Shown here: positions 51,912 to 59,972 of the stretch, piece after piece
Layout of the letters: every line of letters starts with the position of its first letter
Position numbering within the stretch: position 1 is the stretch's first letter
NCBI RefSeq assembly: GCF_001311135.1
Contig: NZ_BBAG01000013.1
Coordinates: 1 to 59,972 of the forward strand
DNA from: Secundilactobacillus paracollinoides DSM 15502 = JCM 11969
GTDB taxonomy: Bacteria > Bacillota > Bacilli > Lactobacillales > Lactobacillaceae
Length of the DNA: 59,972 nucleotides
Direction: 5' to 3'
Position numbers and translations under genes: made by a program
Notes under the pieces: model-generated
The model's input: only the letters and a program-made list of their open reading frames with translations
What the model was told of the DNA's origin: nothing
The model's database searches: none

Positions 51912-53533
51912 ATGAGTTTGAGACAAAAGTGGGCCGCACTGGCTGGTGTGGCCGGCCTTGCGCTTGTGCTGGGGGCTTGCTCATCGAATAGTTCATCCAG
52001 CAAGAAGACGTTTACCATGCCAACGGATAGTGAGTTATCAACCATTGACCTGTCTAAGTCAACTGCTTTAGGGACATTTGATACGTTGAACAACACCAAT
52101 GAAGGGCTGTACCGGCTGGGAAAGAATAGTAAGCCGGAAACTGGTCTTGCGACGAAGATGACGCAGTCGAAGGATGGCAAACGCTACATCATCGACATGC
52201 GGCACAACACTAAGTGGAGCAACGGCGACACCGTTACTGCTCAAGATTTTGTGTACTCGTGGAAGCGGACGGTGAACCCCAAGACGCGTCTCAGTATAGC
52301 TACCTGTTTAGCGGTATCAAGAATGCGGATGCTATTGCTGATGGCAAAAAATCAGCGAATACGCTTGGCATCAAAGCGTTGGGCAAGTATAAACTTCAGA
52401 TCGATCTCGAACAGCAAATTCCTTACTTTAAGCTGTTACTCGGGTTCCCTGTTTTCTACCCGCAAAACGAAAAGGTGGTTAACAAGTACGGCAGTGCCTA
52501 CGGGACACGCAGCGATAAGATGGTCTACAACGGCCCGTATAAGCTGACCAAGTGGAACGGGACAAGCACGACCTGGACACTCAAGAAGAACAACGATTAC
52601 TGGGATAAGAAGGCCGTCAAGATGTCTTCTATTAAGTACCAAGTGGTCAAGGATAACCAAACAGCGCTCAACCAATACAACTCAAAGAAACTCATTGGCG
52701 CCCCATTAACTGGGAACCAAGCTAAAAATCTGAAGAACAACAAAGACTTAATTTCACGGCCACAGTCAAGCAGTTATTATTTGGCCATGAACCAAAAGAT
52801 GAAACTCTTTAAGAACTTGAAGATCCGGGAAGCCATTTCCATGGCCATCAACCGGAAACAAATTACCAACAAAGTGTTAGGTGACGGCTCGTTTGTCAAC
52901 GGCAGTTTTGTTTCAAAGGGCCTGGCAACAAACCCTAAGACCGGCAAGGACTTCACGTCAGATATTACCACGCCGGAATCAATGACCTACAACCCAACCA
53001 AGGCTAAGCAGCTCTGGAAGGAAGGGTTAAAGGAAACGGGGATTACCAACCCGCACTTTACCATTCTGTCAGCTGATAGTGATGCGGGTAAGAAAGTTAC
53101 CGAGTACCTGCAAAGCGGGCTGGAAGAAACGTTGCCAGGATTAAAGGTCAGTGTGTCAAACATCCCACAACGGTCAGAATTGGCTAAGCAGGCCAACCAC
53201 GACTACGAAGTGACGTTTGCTAACTGGTTCGCCGACTTTGCGGACCCAATTACCTTCCTGAACATTATGACAAAGAACAACCCAAGCAACATCTCAGGCT
53301 GGTCAAACAGCGAGTATGACAGTTTGATCAACGCGTCATCAACCACGGATGCCAACAATGCCTCCAAGCGTTGGGACGATATGGTCAAAGCTCAAAATAT
53401 CATGATGAAGGACCAAGGCATTACGCCGCTGTATCAGTCAGCTGCACCTTGGTTGTTGAGTTCATCGGTTAAGGATATGGTTTATAATTCTGCTGGTGCT
53501 AGTTATAACTTTAAAACGACTTATTTGAAGTAG
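51912..53533 (+). CDS. Oligopeptide-binding lipoprotein, OppA family (one frameshift)
   Basis: Extracellular substrate-binding protein of about 540 aa (SBP_bac_5). The signal ends in the lipobox LGAC, followed by a Ser-rich linker. TKWSNGDTVTAQDFVYSWKR is the family signature, and IREAISMAINRKQI and SGWSNSEYDSLI are later conserved parts. A lost base near 52282 (AAGACG for AAGGACG) splits the frame; mended it reads RTVNPKDASQYSYLFSG. Start follows GAGGAGG. No permease or ATPase genes are adjacent, so it is an orphan receptor for a transporter elsewhere. Confidence 0.88.
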
Positions 53534-53556
53534 AGAGTAGGGTCCGGTGATAAAGT

Positions 53557-53960
53557 CCGTTGCATTCCGCAATTTGGCACTCCGCGTAGTGGCTCGCGAT
53601 GAAGCTAATTCGATTTCTGCTGCGCAGCTCTCGAATGGATCTCCATCGACTCGCACATCAGTAACCGACCAAAGTACGGTCGCTAACTGATGTCGACACC
53701 ACGACTCCGTGCCAAATTGCTGCATTCCACTAACGTTGAGGTGACTTTGTACAACTAGTTAAACATCAGAATGGCGTTAATACTAGTTTGTGGAGAATCC
53801 GCCCTCGACTGCTAGTCAGATTATTAACAGGTATGCTTCTGACCATGCTCTAGTCACAGGTATCGATTGGTTAATAGGTTTCATGACACCATTTATGAAG
53901 CCTAACCATCTATGATGAACTATTACAAGTATCATAGCGTAGTGGAACCGTTCGGCATGT
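53557..53960 (+). repeat. A-family repeat A12 with B left-end remnant
   Basis: A12 is 53557-53731, 24 bp after the oppA stop. Spacer to about 53925. Only a left B arm is left: GTAGTGGAACCGTTCGGCAT (53939-53958), matching the complement of the B6 arm. Confidence 0.8.
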
Positions 53961-54011
53961 TCACACTATTGTCATCATAGACAAGTAGTAGAACTTGTTT
54001 TCTAATGGGCT

Positions 54012-54050
54012 AAAAAAGACGACCAATCCCAATCGATTGGTCGTCTTTTT
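54012..54050. terminator. Terminator of the DHA2 exporter gene
   Basis: AAAGACGACCAATC and GATTGGTCGTCTTT pair with A and T tracts; its edge overlaps the exporter stop codon. Confidence 0.83.
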
Positions 54051-55761
54051 AATTTCTATCAGCCAAAACACGGCGATAATCTTTTCGTCGGTAAAACAAA
54101 AGTGACGTCAAACTAGCAAGCACCAAGAACGGCAGTGCCAGTTTATAAGGCGACATAAACGCGGCAACAATGTGTTGCTTGGTCGTATGTTTAATGTGTG
54201 TTGAAGCCTTGCTGATCACCGCGTTGTCTTTCGTAACCTTGGTTTGAACAGCATGCGTTACCTTGAACCGAATAGCCTGCTTCACTGAAGTTGGCAATTG
54301 CGCACCACCAGCCTTTTTCACAGCCGTTTGGTAATTTTCTTCAATCAAACGAGCCTCGGTTGCCTTGGAAATACCAGCAGCGTGGTGATCACTCGGATTT
54401 TCGGATTTGATCTGGGCAGTAGCGTTGGTCACCATCGCGTGTTTTGCAGTTTGTGGTAGCGCCAGGGTTTGGACGTAGGTTTCCGTATCGTTGATGGCGG
54501 TCGTCTTTGTCGTTTTCAGGTTGGCAGTCAATGCAGACACGAAAATAGCGACTGCGAGGACGGTCCCGATTTGGCGAAACAGTCCCAGCACACTTTGCGA
54601 AGCGGTCAGCATATCGCCAGTGAAATCAGCAGCGCCCAGAACTACGATGGGACCTGCGACCAGACCAAAGCCAGCGCCGATAAACAGTAGCGCAATGACG
54701 ACCTGCGCGTACTGGTTTGGATTCATCACAAAGATGGTGGCATAGCCGAGGATCATTAGAATAAAGCCGGTTGCAACCATCACCCGCGGTCCGATTTTAT
54801 CGATGATGTTGCCGCTGATCGGTGCCAGAAGAAAGATCATGACAGAGGCTGGCGTAATCATGAGCGCAGCGGCGAGTTCCGTTTTACCCTGAACCTTCGT
54901 GCAGAAGGTCGGGAAAATGACCATGACGGCGACCAGGAAGATCCCGGTGATGACAATGGCGAACACGGCGCCCGCAAATTGGCGGTGGGCAAAGAGGGTG
55001 AGTGGAATCATTGGATCCTTGACGAACCGTTCAGCAACGATGAAGGCAACCAATGAAACGAGACTGATTGCAAATAGGCTGAGAATGGGCAGGCTTGACC
55101 AACCCCAGTCAGACCCTTGGACCAGCGCCAGGGTGAGTGAAAACAGCAGGATCATTGAAAGCACCATTCCAAGGCCATCAATTTTGGCCGTTGTCCGCGA
55201 CTCGTTTTTCAATTGTAATAACCATAGTGACAGGCCAATGGCTAAAATAACCAGTGGGACGTTGATGAAGAAGACCCAGCGCCACCCAAGAAATTGGGTG
55301 ATGATCCCGCCCAGTGTTGGTCCGAGCGCAGCGGCAAGTCCCTGAGTCAGCCCAAGTGCGGCAACGACGGGGGTCCGGTGCGCCAAATCGACCGTGGTGA
55401 TGCCGATGGTCATGCTGGCTGGAAAGACAATGGCGGCGCCAAGACTTTGCAGCGCCCGGCCACTGATAAGCAGCGCCATGCTGGTGGCACTACCGGATAC
55501 GAGTGACCCAATGAGGAAGAGCGCCAACCCCGCAATGTAGACCTTGTGGCGGCCTAACTGGTCGGATAAGCGTCCCAGCGGAATCGTAAACACTGCGAAG
55601 GTAATGGTGTAAACGTTTAGTGCCCAGGACAGAGAAGCTAAACTCACGTGGAGCCCGGATTGGATGGCGGGGAGGGCAATGTTCATGATGGTGGTATCCA
55701 GCATGCATAAGAAGATGCCGATGGCCATCGTCATGACGGTTAATCGTGTTTTAAGTGTCAT
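54049..55761 (-). CDS. DHA2-type MFS multidrug exporter
   Basis: Fourteen-helix proton-driven exporter of 570 aa. Motif A is PLGRLSDQLGRHKVYI and motif C-like GPTLGGIITQFLGWRWVFFINVP. After helix 13 an extra hydrophilic segment (about 420-530, Lys/Thr/Ala rich, SENPSDHHAAGI) lies before the last helix (LALPFLVLASLTSLLFY); such an insert before helix 14 is known from EmrB/QacA-like lactobacillus proteins. Divergent from a TetR gene that probably represses it. Start follows AAGGAGACG. Intact. Confidence 0.88.
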   Translation of the reverse strand: MTLKTRLTVMTMAIGIFLCMLDTTIMNIALPAIQSGLHVSLASLSWALNVYTITFAVFTIPLGRLSDQLGRHKVYIAGLALFLIGSLVSGSATSMALLISGRALQSLGAAIVFPASMTIGITTVDLAHRTPVVAALGLTQGLAAALGPTLGGIITQFLGWRWVFFINVPLVILAIGLSLWLLQLKNESRTTAKIDGLGMVLSMILLFSLTLALVQGSDWGWSSLPILSLFAISLVSLVAFIVAERFVKDPMIPLTLFAHRQFAGAVFAIVITGIFLVAVMVIFPTFCTKVQGKTELAAALMITPASVMIFLLAPISGNIIDKIGPRVMVATGFILMILGYATIFVMNPNQYAQVVIALLFIGAGFGLVAGPIVVLGAADFTGDMLTASQSVLGLFRQIGTVLAVAIFVSALTANLKTTKTTAINDTETYVQTLALPQTAKHAMVTNATAQIKSENPSDHHAAGISKATEARLIEENYQTAVKKAGGAQLPTSVKQAIRFKVTHAVQTKVTKDNAVISKASTHIKHTTKQHIVAAFMSPYKLALPFLVLASLTSLLFYRRKDYRRVLADRN

Positions 55762-55854
55762 ATTATCGTCTCCTTGAACGGAATTTCTTAACGCTTGTCT
55801 ACGATACCAGCGTGTATAATAAGACTGAATACTTCGGTTACAAAAGGAGGGATT

Positions 55855-56415
55855 TTGTTAACGATGTCACCTAAAGAGCGACGTGATCAGGCGCTGGTTG
55901 CTATATTCCATGCGCTGATCGACCTCATGCAACATCAGGAAATGACAACGATTTCGGTTACTAAACTGTGCCAGAAAGCCGGCGTTTCCCAGACTTATTA
56001 CTACAAGCATTTCACGACGTATGCAGAAATCATTGACCAGTATGAGATGTTGAGCATCGTCAATTACATGCGGGGTCTGCCTAATAGTACCAAGCTGGAA
56101 ATGCCAACGATGATGACCCACTATTTTGAACTAGTAGCCAACCATCATGAGGAACAGCTGGTGCTCCTTGAAACTGGGAACGAGCAGCCATTGATCCGTG
56201 GGTTCGAAACTGCTTTTCAGTATCTCGTTCAGGCTGATAAAATCTATCAGGGACCTGGGTCAAACACAACGCAGCGATACTGGGGCGGCTTTTTGGCTGG
56301 TGCCGTGATCAACACGTCGCTGCGGTGGGTGCAAAACGAGATGACTGAGACACCGGCTTATATGGGGCAGTTGATTGCGGATTTCTTGAAAATAGAGAGC
56401 GGAGGAAAACGGTAG
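55855..56415 (+). CDS. TetR-family regulator
   Basis: Regulator of about 186 aa. The HTH is TTISVTKLCQKAGVSQTYYYKHF. TTG 55855 is favoured because AGGAGG is six bases upstream; ATG 55864 would be 15 bases away. A TATAAT at 55815 lies in the divergent region with the exporter. Oddity: the final codons and stop (AGC GGA GGA AAA CGG TAG) are the left end of repeat C1, so the repeat has provided the C-terminus. Confidence 0.83.
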   Translation: MLTMSPKERRDQALVAIFHALIDLMQHQEMTTISVTKLCQKAGVSQTYYYKHFTTYAEIIDQYEMLSIVNYMRGLPNSTKLEMPTMMTHYFELVANHHEEQLVLLETGNEQPLIRGFETAFQYLVQADKIYQGPGSNTTQRYWGGFLAGAVINTSLRWVQNEMTETPAYMGQLIADFLKIESGGKR

Positions 56416-56503
56416 GAAGCGGAGTGTAAGCCAACTCTGGCAGAAATGCATGAACTTGGCATTTTAGCCAGAGTTGGCTTACATGCAGCTTTCTGTTTTC
56501 CGA
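56396..56503. repeat. C-family foldback repeat, copy C1
   Basis: A long hairpin: outer arms GGAAAACGG and CTGTTTTCC, middle GTGTAAGCCAACTCTGGC / GCCAGAGTTGGCTTACAT, tip TGC / GCA region. The other copies are at 59062 and 59878. The left arm overlaps the stop of the TetR gene. Confidence 0.85.
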
Positions 56504-56536
56504 AGCTTTCAGTCATGTGACGTACAGCTTTACACA

Positions 56537-56589
56537 CAAAAAAGGGCACCGCAATCAAAATAATGTTTTGATTGTGGTGCCCTTTTTTG
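56537..56589. terminator. Bidirectional terminator
   Basis: AAAGGGCACCGCAATCAAAA and TTTTGATTGTGGTGCCCTTT pair; T and A tracts on both sides. Between convergent TetR and hydrolase genes. Confidence 0.88.
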
Positions 56590-56624
56590 CGAATACAGTC
56601 ACTTTAGTGGTTTTCCTTCACGCT

Positions 56625-57580
56625 CTATTTGTTCCAAAGAAACTTATACAGTTCCTGTCGAACTTCAGCGTTATCATTATGCAACCCATAGTGCGAAGCA
56701 TCGTAGCCGGTAATCATCTTCTCACGGAAGCTGGTGACGCGGCTGCCAATGAGGTAGGCCAGCGACTCACTGGAAATGTTGGTCACAGTGCCGTCTGAAT
56801 TCGTGCCGTTTTTCAGGTTACCATACATGTTCAGGACGTGAGCGGATGATGGAAATTCATTTCGTTTGTTGAGCAGAAGTTGGTATTCCGGATGGATGAT
56901 CTTTGGTTTACCTGTTGCCGTCAGCCGGTTAAGGTTCGGCGTATCATCCCACAACTTCAAGATTCGGTCAGACACACGGCCGATCCAGCGGGTTTTCCGC
57001 TCAGTGATGATGCCGTCAAACGGCCCTGCTAGTGTGACGAGTTTATCCAATTTTGGCTGGTTGGCTCATGGCTGTAGTACTTCTCATAGTAAACAGCGGC
57101 GTAAGCGCCCATTGAGTGGCCGACGATGTTGTATTCGGTCACATCGTACTTAGTTTTCAGCGTGGTCAGCACGTTCTTGATCCATTTTGCGTCCTGAAGT
57201 TCACCGGCAACGTTGTTATCGAAACGGACGAGGATAATCGGGTTAGGCTTGTTTTTTAATGAGCCGCGCGTGGTCACCTGGCCGTCCGCCTTCACGTGAA
57301 CGACAAGTCCCCACTGGGAATACCCTTTTTGCACGGCCTGTTTGACCATTGGCATTTCGGACTCAAACGTGCCACCGACACCATGAATCATCAGTGTTGG
57401 CACGTTGACTTTTGCGGAAACAGTGTTCGCACTTTGATGTTTAGTTTGTTGTGTTTTGTGTGTTACGGATGGTTGTGAGTTTGGTTTGGCTGAGTTAGTT
57501 GCCATTTTAAACCCGAAGCCGAGTAAAATCCCTGCTGCTAAGATGATACCCAGGGATAATTTTAGTAGACGCTTCGACAT
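56625..57580 (-). CDS. Cell-surface DUF915 alpha/beta hydrolase (one frameshift)
   Basis: Alpha/beta hydrolase of about 318 aa, exported or anchored by an N-terminal helix (LSLGIILAAGILLGFGF). VNVPTLMIHGVGGTFESEM is the oxyanion region, the nucleophile Ser is in NIVGHSMGAYAAV, and the late DASHYGLHND holds the likely His. A lost A near 57065 (GCCAACC for GCCAAACC) splits the frame; mended it reads HEPNQPKLDKLVTLAGPFDG. The family is common on lactobacillus surfaces; substrate unknown. Confidence 0.85.
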
Positions 57581-57711
57581 AGTTGTATCTCCTCACCATA
57601 AAAGTTCAATCTAATACTTCAGTATGCCAATCTTTGGGGTATTTTTCAAGGAAAGGGGGTCATCCTTAAGATTTTTATTGGTGTTTTTTCAGATAAGTAA
57701 AATAATGCAAC

Positions 57712-57743
57712 AAAAAGAGACCAAAATGAGTTTTTGGTCTCTT
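57712..57743 (-). terminator. Terminator of ackA
   Basis: On the minus strand AGAGACCAAAAACTC and the complementary TTTGGTCTCTTTTT pair, with the T run after the stem. Confidence 0.82.
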
Positions 57744-57766
57744 GTGCGTTTAAACGGTGATGGTGA

Positions 57767-58968
57767 TTAATACTTACTGTGTGGGGTGGTCAATCGGGCA
57801 ACGTCCCGGACGATTTCCAGCTCTTCATTAGTTGGCACAACCAGGACCTTCACCTTGGCATCGTCAGGACTAATAATCGTTTCTCTGCCGCGCACTTGAT
57901 TCTTTTCGTGGTCGATATTGACCCCGAAGACGCCAAGTTGATCCGCAATGCGTTCGCGCATGCCGATCCCGTTTTCACCAGATCCGGCGGTGAAGACGAG
58001 GACATCCAGCCCGTTTAATTCTGCGACATAGCTGCCGACGTAACGGATGACCCGGTTAGCAAACATGTCGAGTGCTAATTTGGCCTTCGGGTTCTTGTCC
58101 TCAGCGTCCTCCAAATCACGTTGGTCAGGCGAGAGTTCGGAAACACCCAGTAAACCAGATTTCTTGTTCAGGATATCTGTCATGTCGCCGATACTGATGC
58201 CTAATTTCTCAGTTAAGAAGGTGACGAGCGATGCATCAATATCGCCTGACCGTGTGCCCATCATGACCCCAGCTAGCGGCGTGAAGCCATTGAGGTGTCA
58301 ATGACTTTGCCGTGGTCAAAGGCGGTGACGGATGAGCCGGAACCAAGGTGCAGAGTGATCAACTTGAGATCTGCCAATGGTTTGCCTAAAATTTCAGCCG
58401 TTCGTTCGGCAACGTAGCGGTGGCTAGTACCGTGGGCGCCATATTTGCGGGCACCGAAGTCTTTGTAATATTGATATGGAATTGGGTACATGTAGTTGAC
58501 CTTTGGCATATCGGTGTACAGTGAGGTATCAAAAACGGCGACCTGATGCGCATCAGGCAGTAACGTTTGGAAAATTTCAATGTATTGCGCCTGAATGGGG
58601 TTGTGTAGCGGGGCGTATTCGGATAGATCCTTGATTTGTTGGAGTGATTCGTCAGTGATCACCGCTGAATCGGAGAAGATCTCACCGCCGGCAACGACCC
58701 GGTGGCCGATACCTGTGATCTCGTGTAAATGCTTCACGATGCCAGAGTCTTTCAAGTGAGACAGCACCATGGCGGCGGCCAGACGATAGGTGATGTTGTC
58801 TTCGACCTTCTTGTATTTTTCAGCACCAGGACGTTTAACAGTGAAAATGGAGCCTGGCAGATTCAAGCGGTCCACAAGGCCGGATGCGATAACGGTCTCG
58901 TCGGGCATTGAAAACAGCTTCCACTTTAATGTTGAACTTCCTGCGTTGATTGCTAATGTTTTTGTCAT
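57767..58968 (-). CDS. ackA: Acetate kinase (one frameshift)
   Basis: Makes ATP from acetyl phosphate, the energy-yielding end of the phosphoketolase pathway; about 400 aa. Family signatures are LAINAGSSTLKWKLF and ARKYGAHGTSHRYVAE; LKLITLHLGSGSSVTAF and VFTAGSGENG are further nucleotide motifs. A lost G near 58288 (AATGCTT-type break, ATGGC for ATGGGC) splits the frame at DTSM; mended it reads MGFTPLAGVMMGTRSGD. ATG 58968 follows AAGGTGGGAG. An inactivating mutation in this gene would be very costly, which argues for a sequence error. Confidence 0.93.
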
Positions 58969-59004
58969 GGTTAACTCCCACCTTAATTTTGTCGTATGGT
59001 TCAA

Positions 59005-59033
59005 GTCTAACGAAGAATGTAACCGTTTTCAAT
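59005..59033 (-). promoter_or_regulatory. ackA promoter with cre site
   Basis: Minus-strand TTGAAA (59028-59033) and TAGACT (59005-59010), spaced 17 bp. A perfect-looking cre, TGAAAACGGTTACA (59018-59031), overlaps the -35 and spacer. In B. subtilis CcpA activates ackA from an upstream cre; this position would instead favour repression. Confidence 0.72.
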
Positions 59034-59061
59034 ATTTTTCATCGAAAGTTTTAAACTTTTT

Positions 59062-59171
59062 AGAGCGTGAAGGAAAACGGGAGGAAGCGAAGTGTAAGCC
59101 CATCCGGCCATAAAGGCCTGAACTTGGCCTTTATGGCCGGATGGGCTTACATGCAGCTTTCTGTTTTCCGA
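59062..59171. repeat. C-family foldback repeat, copy C2
   Basis: The inner arms are CCCATCCGGCCATAAAGGCC and GGCCTTTATGGCCGGATGGG, a full pairing with bases different from C1 and C3. Outer parts GGAAAACGGGAGGAAGC and GCAGCTTTCTGTTTTCC are shared. It lies just upstream of the ackA promoter. Confidence 0.87.
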
Positions 59172-59275
59172 AACGCGTTTCGGCTTGAGGGCAGGGAACC
59201 ACGCAGAAAGGCCCACACTTGGCATTTTCGTTAGAGATGGCTTACACGTATCGTTCGCTTTCCGAAGCGCGATTA
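59172..59275. repeat. Degenerate C-family copy
   Basis: GGCATTTTCGTTAGAGATGG and GGCTTACACGTATCG with TCGCTTTCCGAAGCGCG resemble a C right half, but the left arm is eroded. Directly follows C2. Confidence 0.5.
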
Positions 59276-59321
59276 GACGTGGCAGACTAGGAAGACAGAC
59301 ATAAACTGAAGATGCGCTTAT

Positions 59322-59358
59322 GAAAATAAAAAGCCAATTGCCTAAAAGACAACTGGCT
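59322..59358 (-). terminator. Terminator of the secreted-protein gene
   Basis: On the minus strand AGCCAGTTG and CAATTGGCT pair, followed by TTTTTATTTT. Confidence 0.75.
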
Positions 59359-59367
59359 GTTAGCTAT

Positions 59368-59775
59368 TTAAATAAAATGTGGTTCGTTTGAGGACGAGAT
59401 ACCACCGGTAAACGTGACGGTATTGTTACCATCATAGGCCCGAACGGAGTATTTTCCAGGTTTCACTTTAACGGCAGTGGCGACGTGACCGTTTTTTACG
59501 TGATAGGTTTTATATAATTTGCCATAGCGAAAAATCTTATAGGTAAACGTCTTGGTGCTGGTCACCTGATTATTGTCATAGGCAGTTAGGACCACGTGAA
59601 GTTTGGTCGTGGGTCGGACGGTTACCCGACGCGTCGACTGTGACGTGGTGCCTTTCTGAATGGCAGATGTCAGGCGAACAGCCGCAAAGACGGCATGAGC
59701 TTGGCCAACGGTCCAGAGACAGGCGGCGGTCAGAACGCTCATAATGATCCCAATGATTTTCGCTTTCTTTGTCAT
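59368..59775 (-). CDS. Secreted protein of unknown function
   Basis: Exported protein of 135 aa: signal peptide KKAKIIGIIMSVLTAACLW with cleavage near AHAVFAA. The mature part is basic and Thr-rich with beta patterns (KLHVVLTAYDNNQ, KLYKTYHVKNGHV, KYSVRAYDGNNTVTF), resembling an Ig-like or bacterial SH3-type fold, not recognised by family. Start follows CGAGGAGG. Intact, alone. Confidence 0.7.
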   Translation of the reverse strand: MTKKAKIIGIIMSVLTAACLWTVGQAHAVFAAVRLTSAIQKGTTSQSTRRVTVRPTTKLHVVLTAYDNNQVTSTKTFTYKIFRYGKLYKTYHVKNGHVATAVKVKPGKYSVRAYDGNNTVTFTGGISSSNEPHFI

Positions 59776-59877
59776 AAAATCCTCCTCGTAATGATTAGTG
59801 ATTAGGATATACGAACGGGATTAATGGGCAGTAACGGTGAAGTTACAGTTTTGTGAATAAAAGTTACGAAAGATTAC

Positions 59878-59972
59878 AGAGCGTGAAGGAAAACGGGAGG
59901 AAGCGGAGTGTAAGCCAACTCTGACTAATGCCGAGCCTGGCATTTTAGTCAGAGTTGGCTTACATGCAGCTT
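59878..59972. repeat. C-family foldback repeat, copy C3 (cut by window end)
   Basis: Arms CCAACTCTGACTAATGCC and GGCATTTTAGTCAGAGTTGG. It starts GAGCGTGAAGGAAAACGG as C2 does, and the window ends within the right outer arm. Confidence 0.83.

Overview
The window looks like part of a chromosome of a heterofermentative Lactobacillaceae, of the Levilactobacillus or Secundilactobacillus kind. The grounds are Gram-positive lipoboxes and strong AGGAGG-type ribosome binding sites, a T-box, CcpA-type cre sites, xylose and isoprimeverose genes, an Apf-like muralytic protein and an opuC osmolyte importer. The species cannot be fixed by eye. No rRNA, tRNA, CRISPR array, prophage or recognisable transposase gene is present.

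Layout: two-component system (60-2070); secreted metalloprotease and potassium channel (2786-4308); LysR-controlled flavodoxin / cupin / cyclophilin-like / NAD-binding cluster (4482-7689); Apf-like protein and GntR regulator (7839-9118); opuCABCD (9711-13179); threonine dehydratase and T-box-controlled O-acetylhomoserine sulfhydrylase (14078-17370); sdpR-sdpI pair, a decayed gene and an aminotransferase-nicotinamidase-greA operon (18731-23220); xylR, xylA and xylB (24393-29421); two small paralogous membrane proteins and a muralytic protein (29620-30854); leuABCD on the minus strand with a leader peptide and attenuator (31914-36303); alpha-xylosidase, GPH symporter and ROK regulator (37436-42569); GH1-ROK kinase-GH3 beta-glucoside operon (43138-47711); aquaporin, secreted and unknown proteins, C39 peptidase and OppA-type protein (47759-53533); DHA2 exporter with TetR (54049-56415); DUF915 hydrolase, acetate kinase and a secreted protein (56625-59775). 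Together the genes describe uptake and breakdown of plant-wall pentosides and beta-glucosides, with entry into the phosphoketolase route through xylulose and acetate kinase closing it.

Two things stand out. First, the intergenic DNA is packed with large foldback repeats of four families, called A, B, C and D here. A (about 175 bp) and B (about 180 bp) usually form one composite of about 555 bp in the order A, spacer, B. Each folds as a long terminal stem enclosing further hairpins, and between copies both arms of the stems change together. Most A ends lie 17 to 40 bp after the stop codon of a sense-strand gene. This is the best candidate for something undescribed. Second, about 25 genes carry single-base deletions (about 31 in total). 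Every one restores a normal protein when one base is added back, almost always to a run of identical bases. They hit core genes such as ackA, xylA and leuC, so they are read here as sequencing errors rather than decay. A separate small set of in-frame TAA codons is not explained that way.
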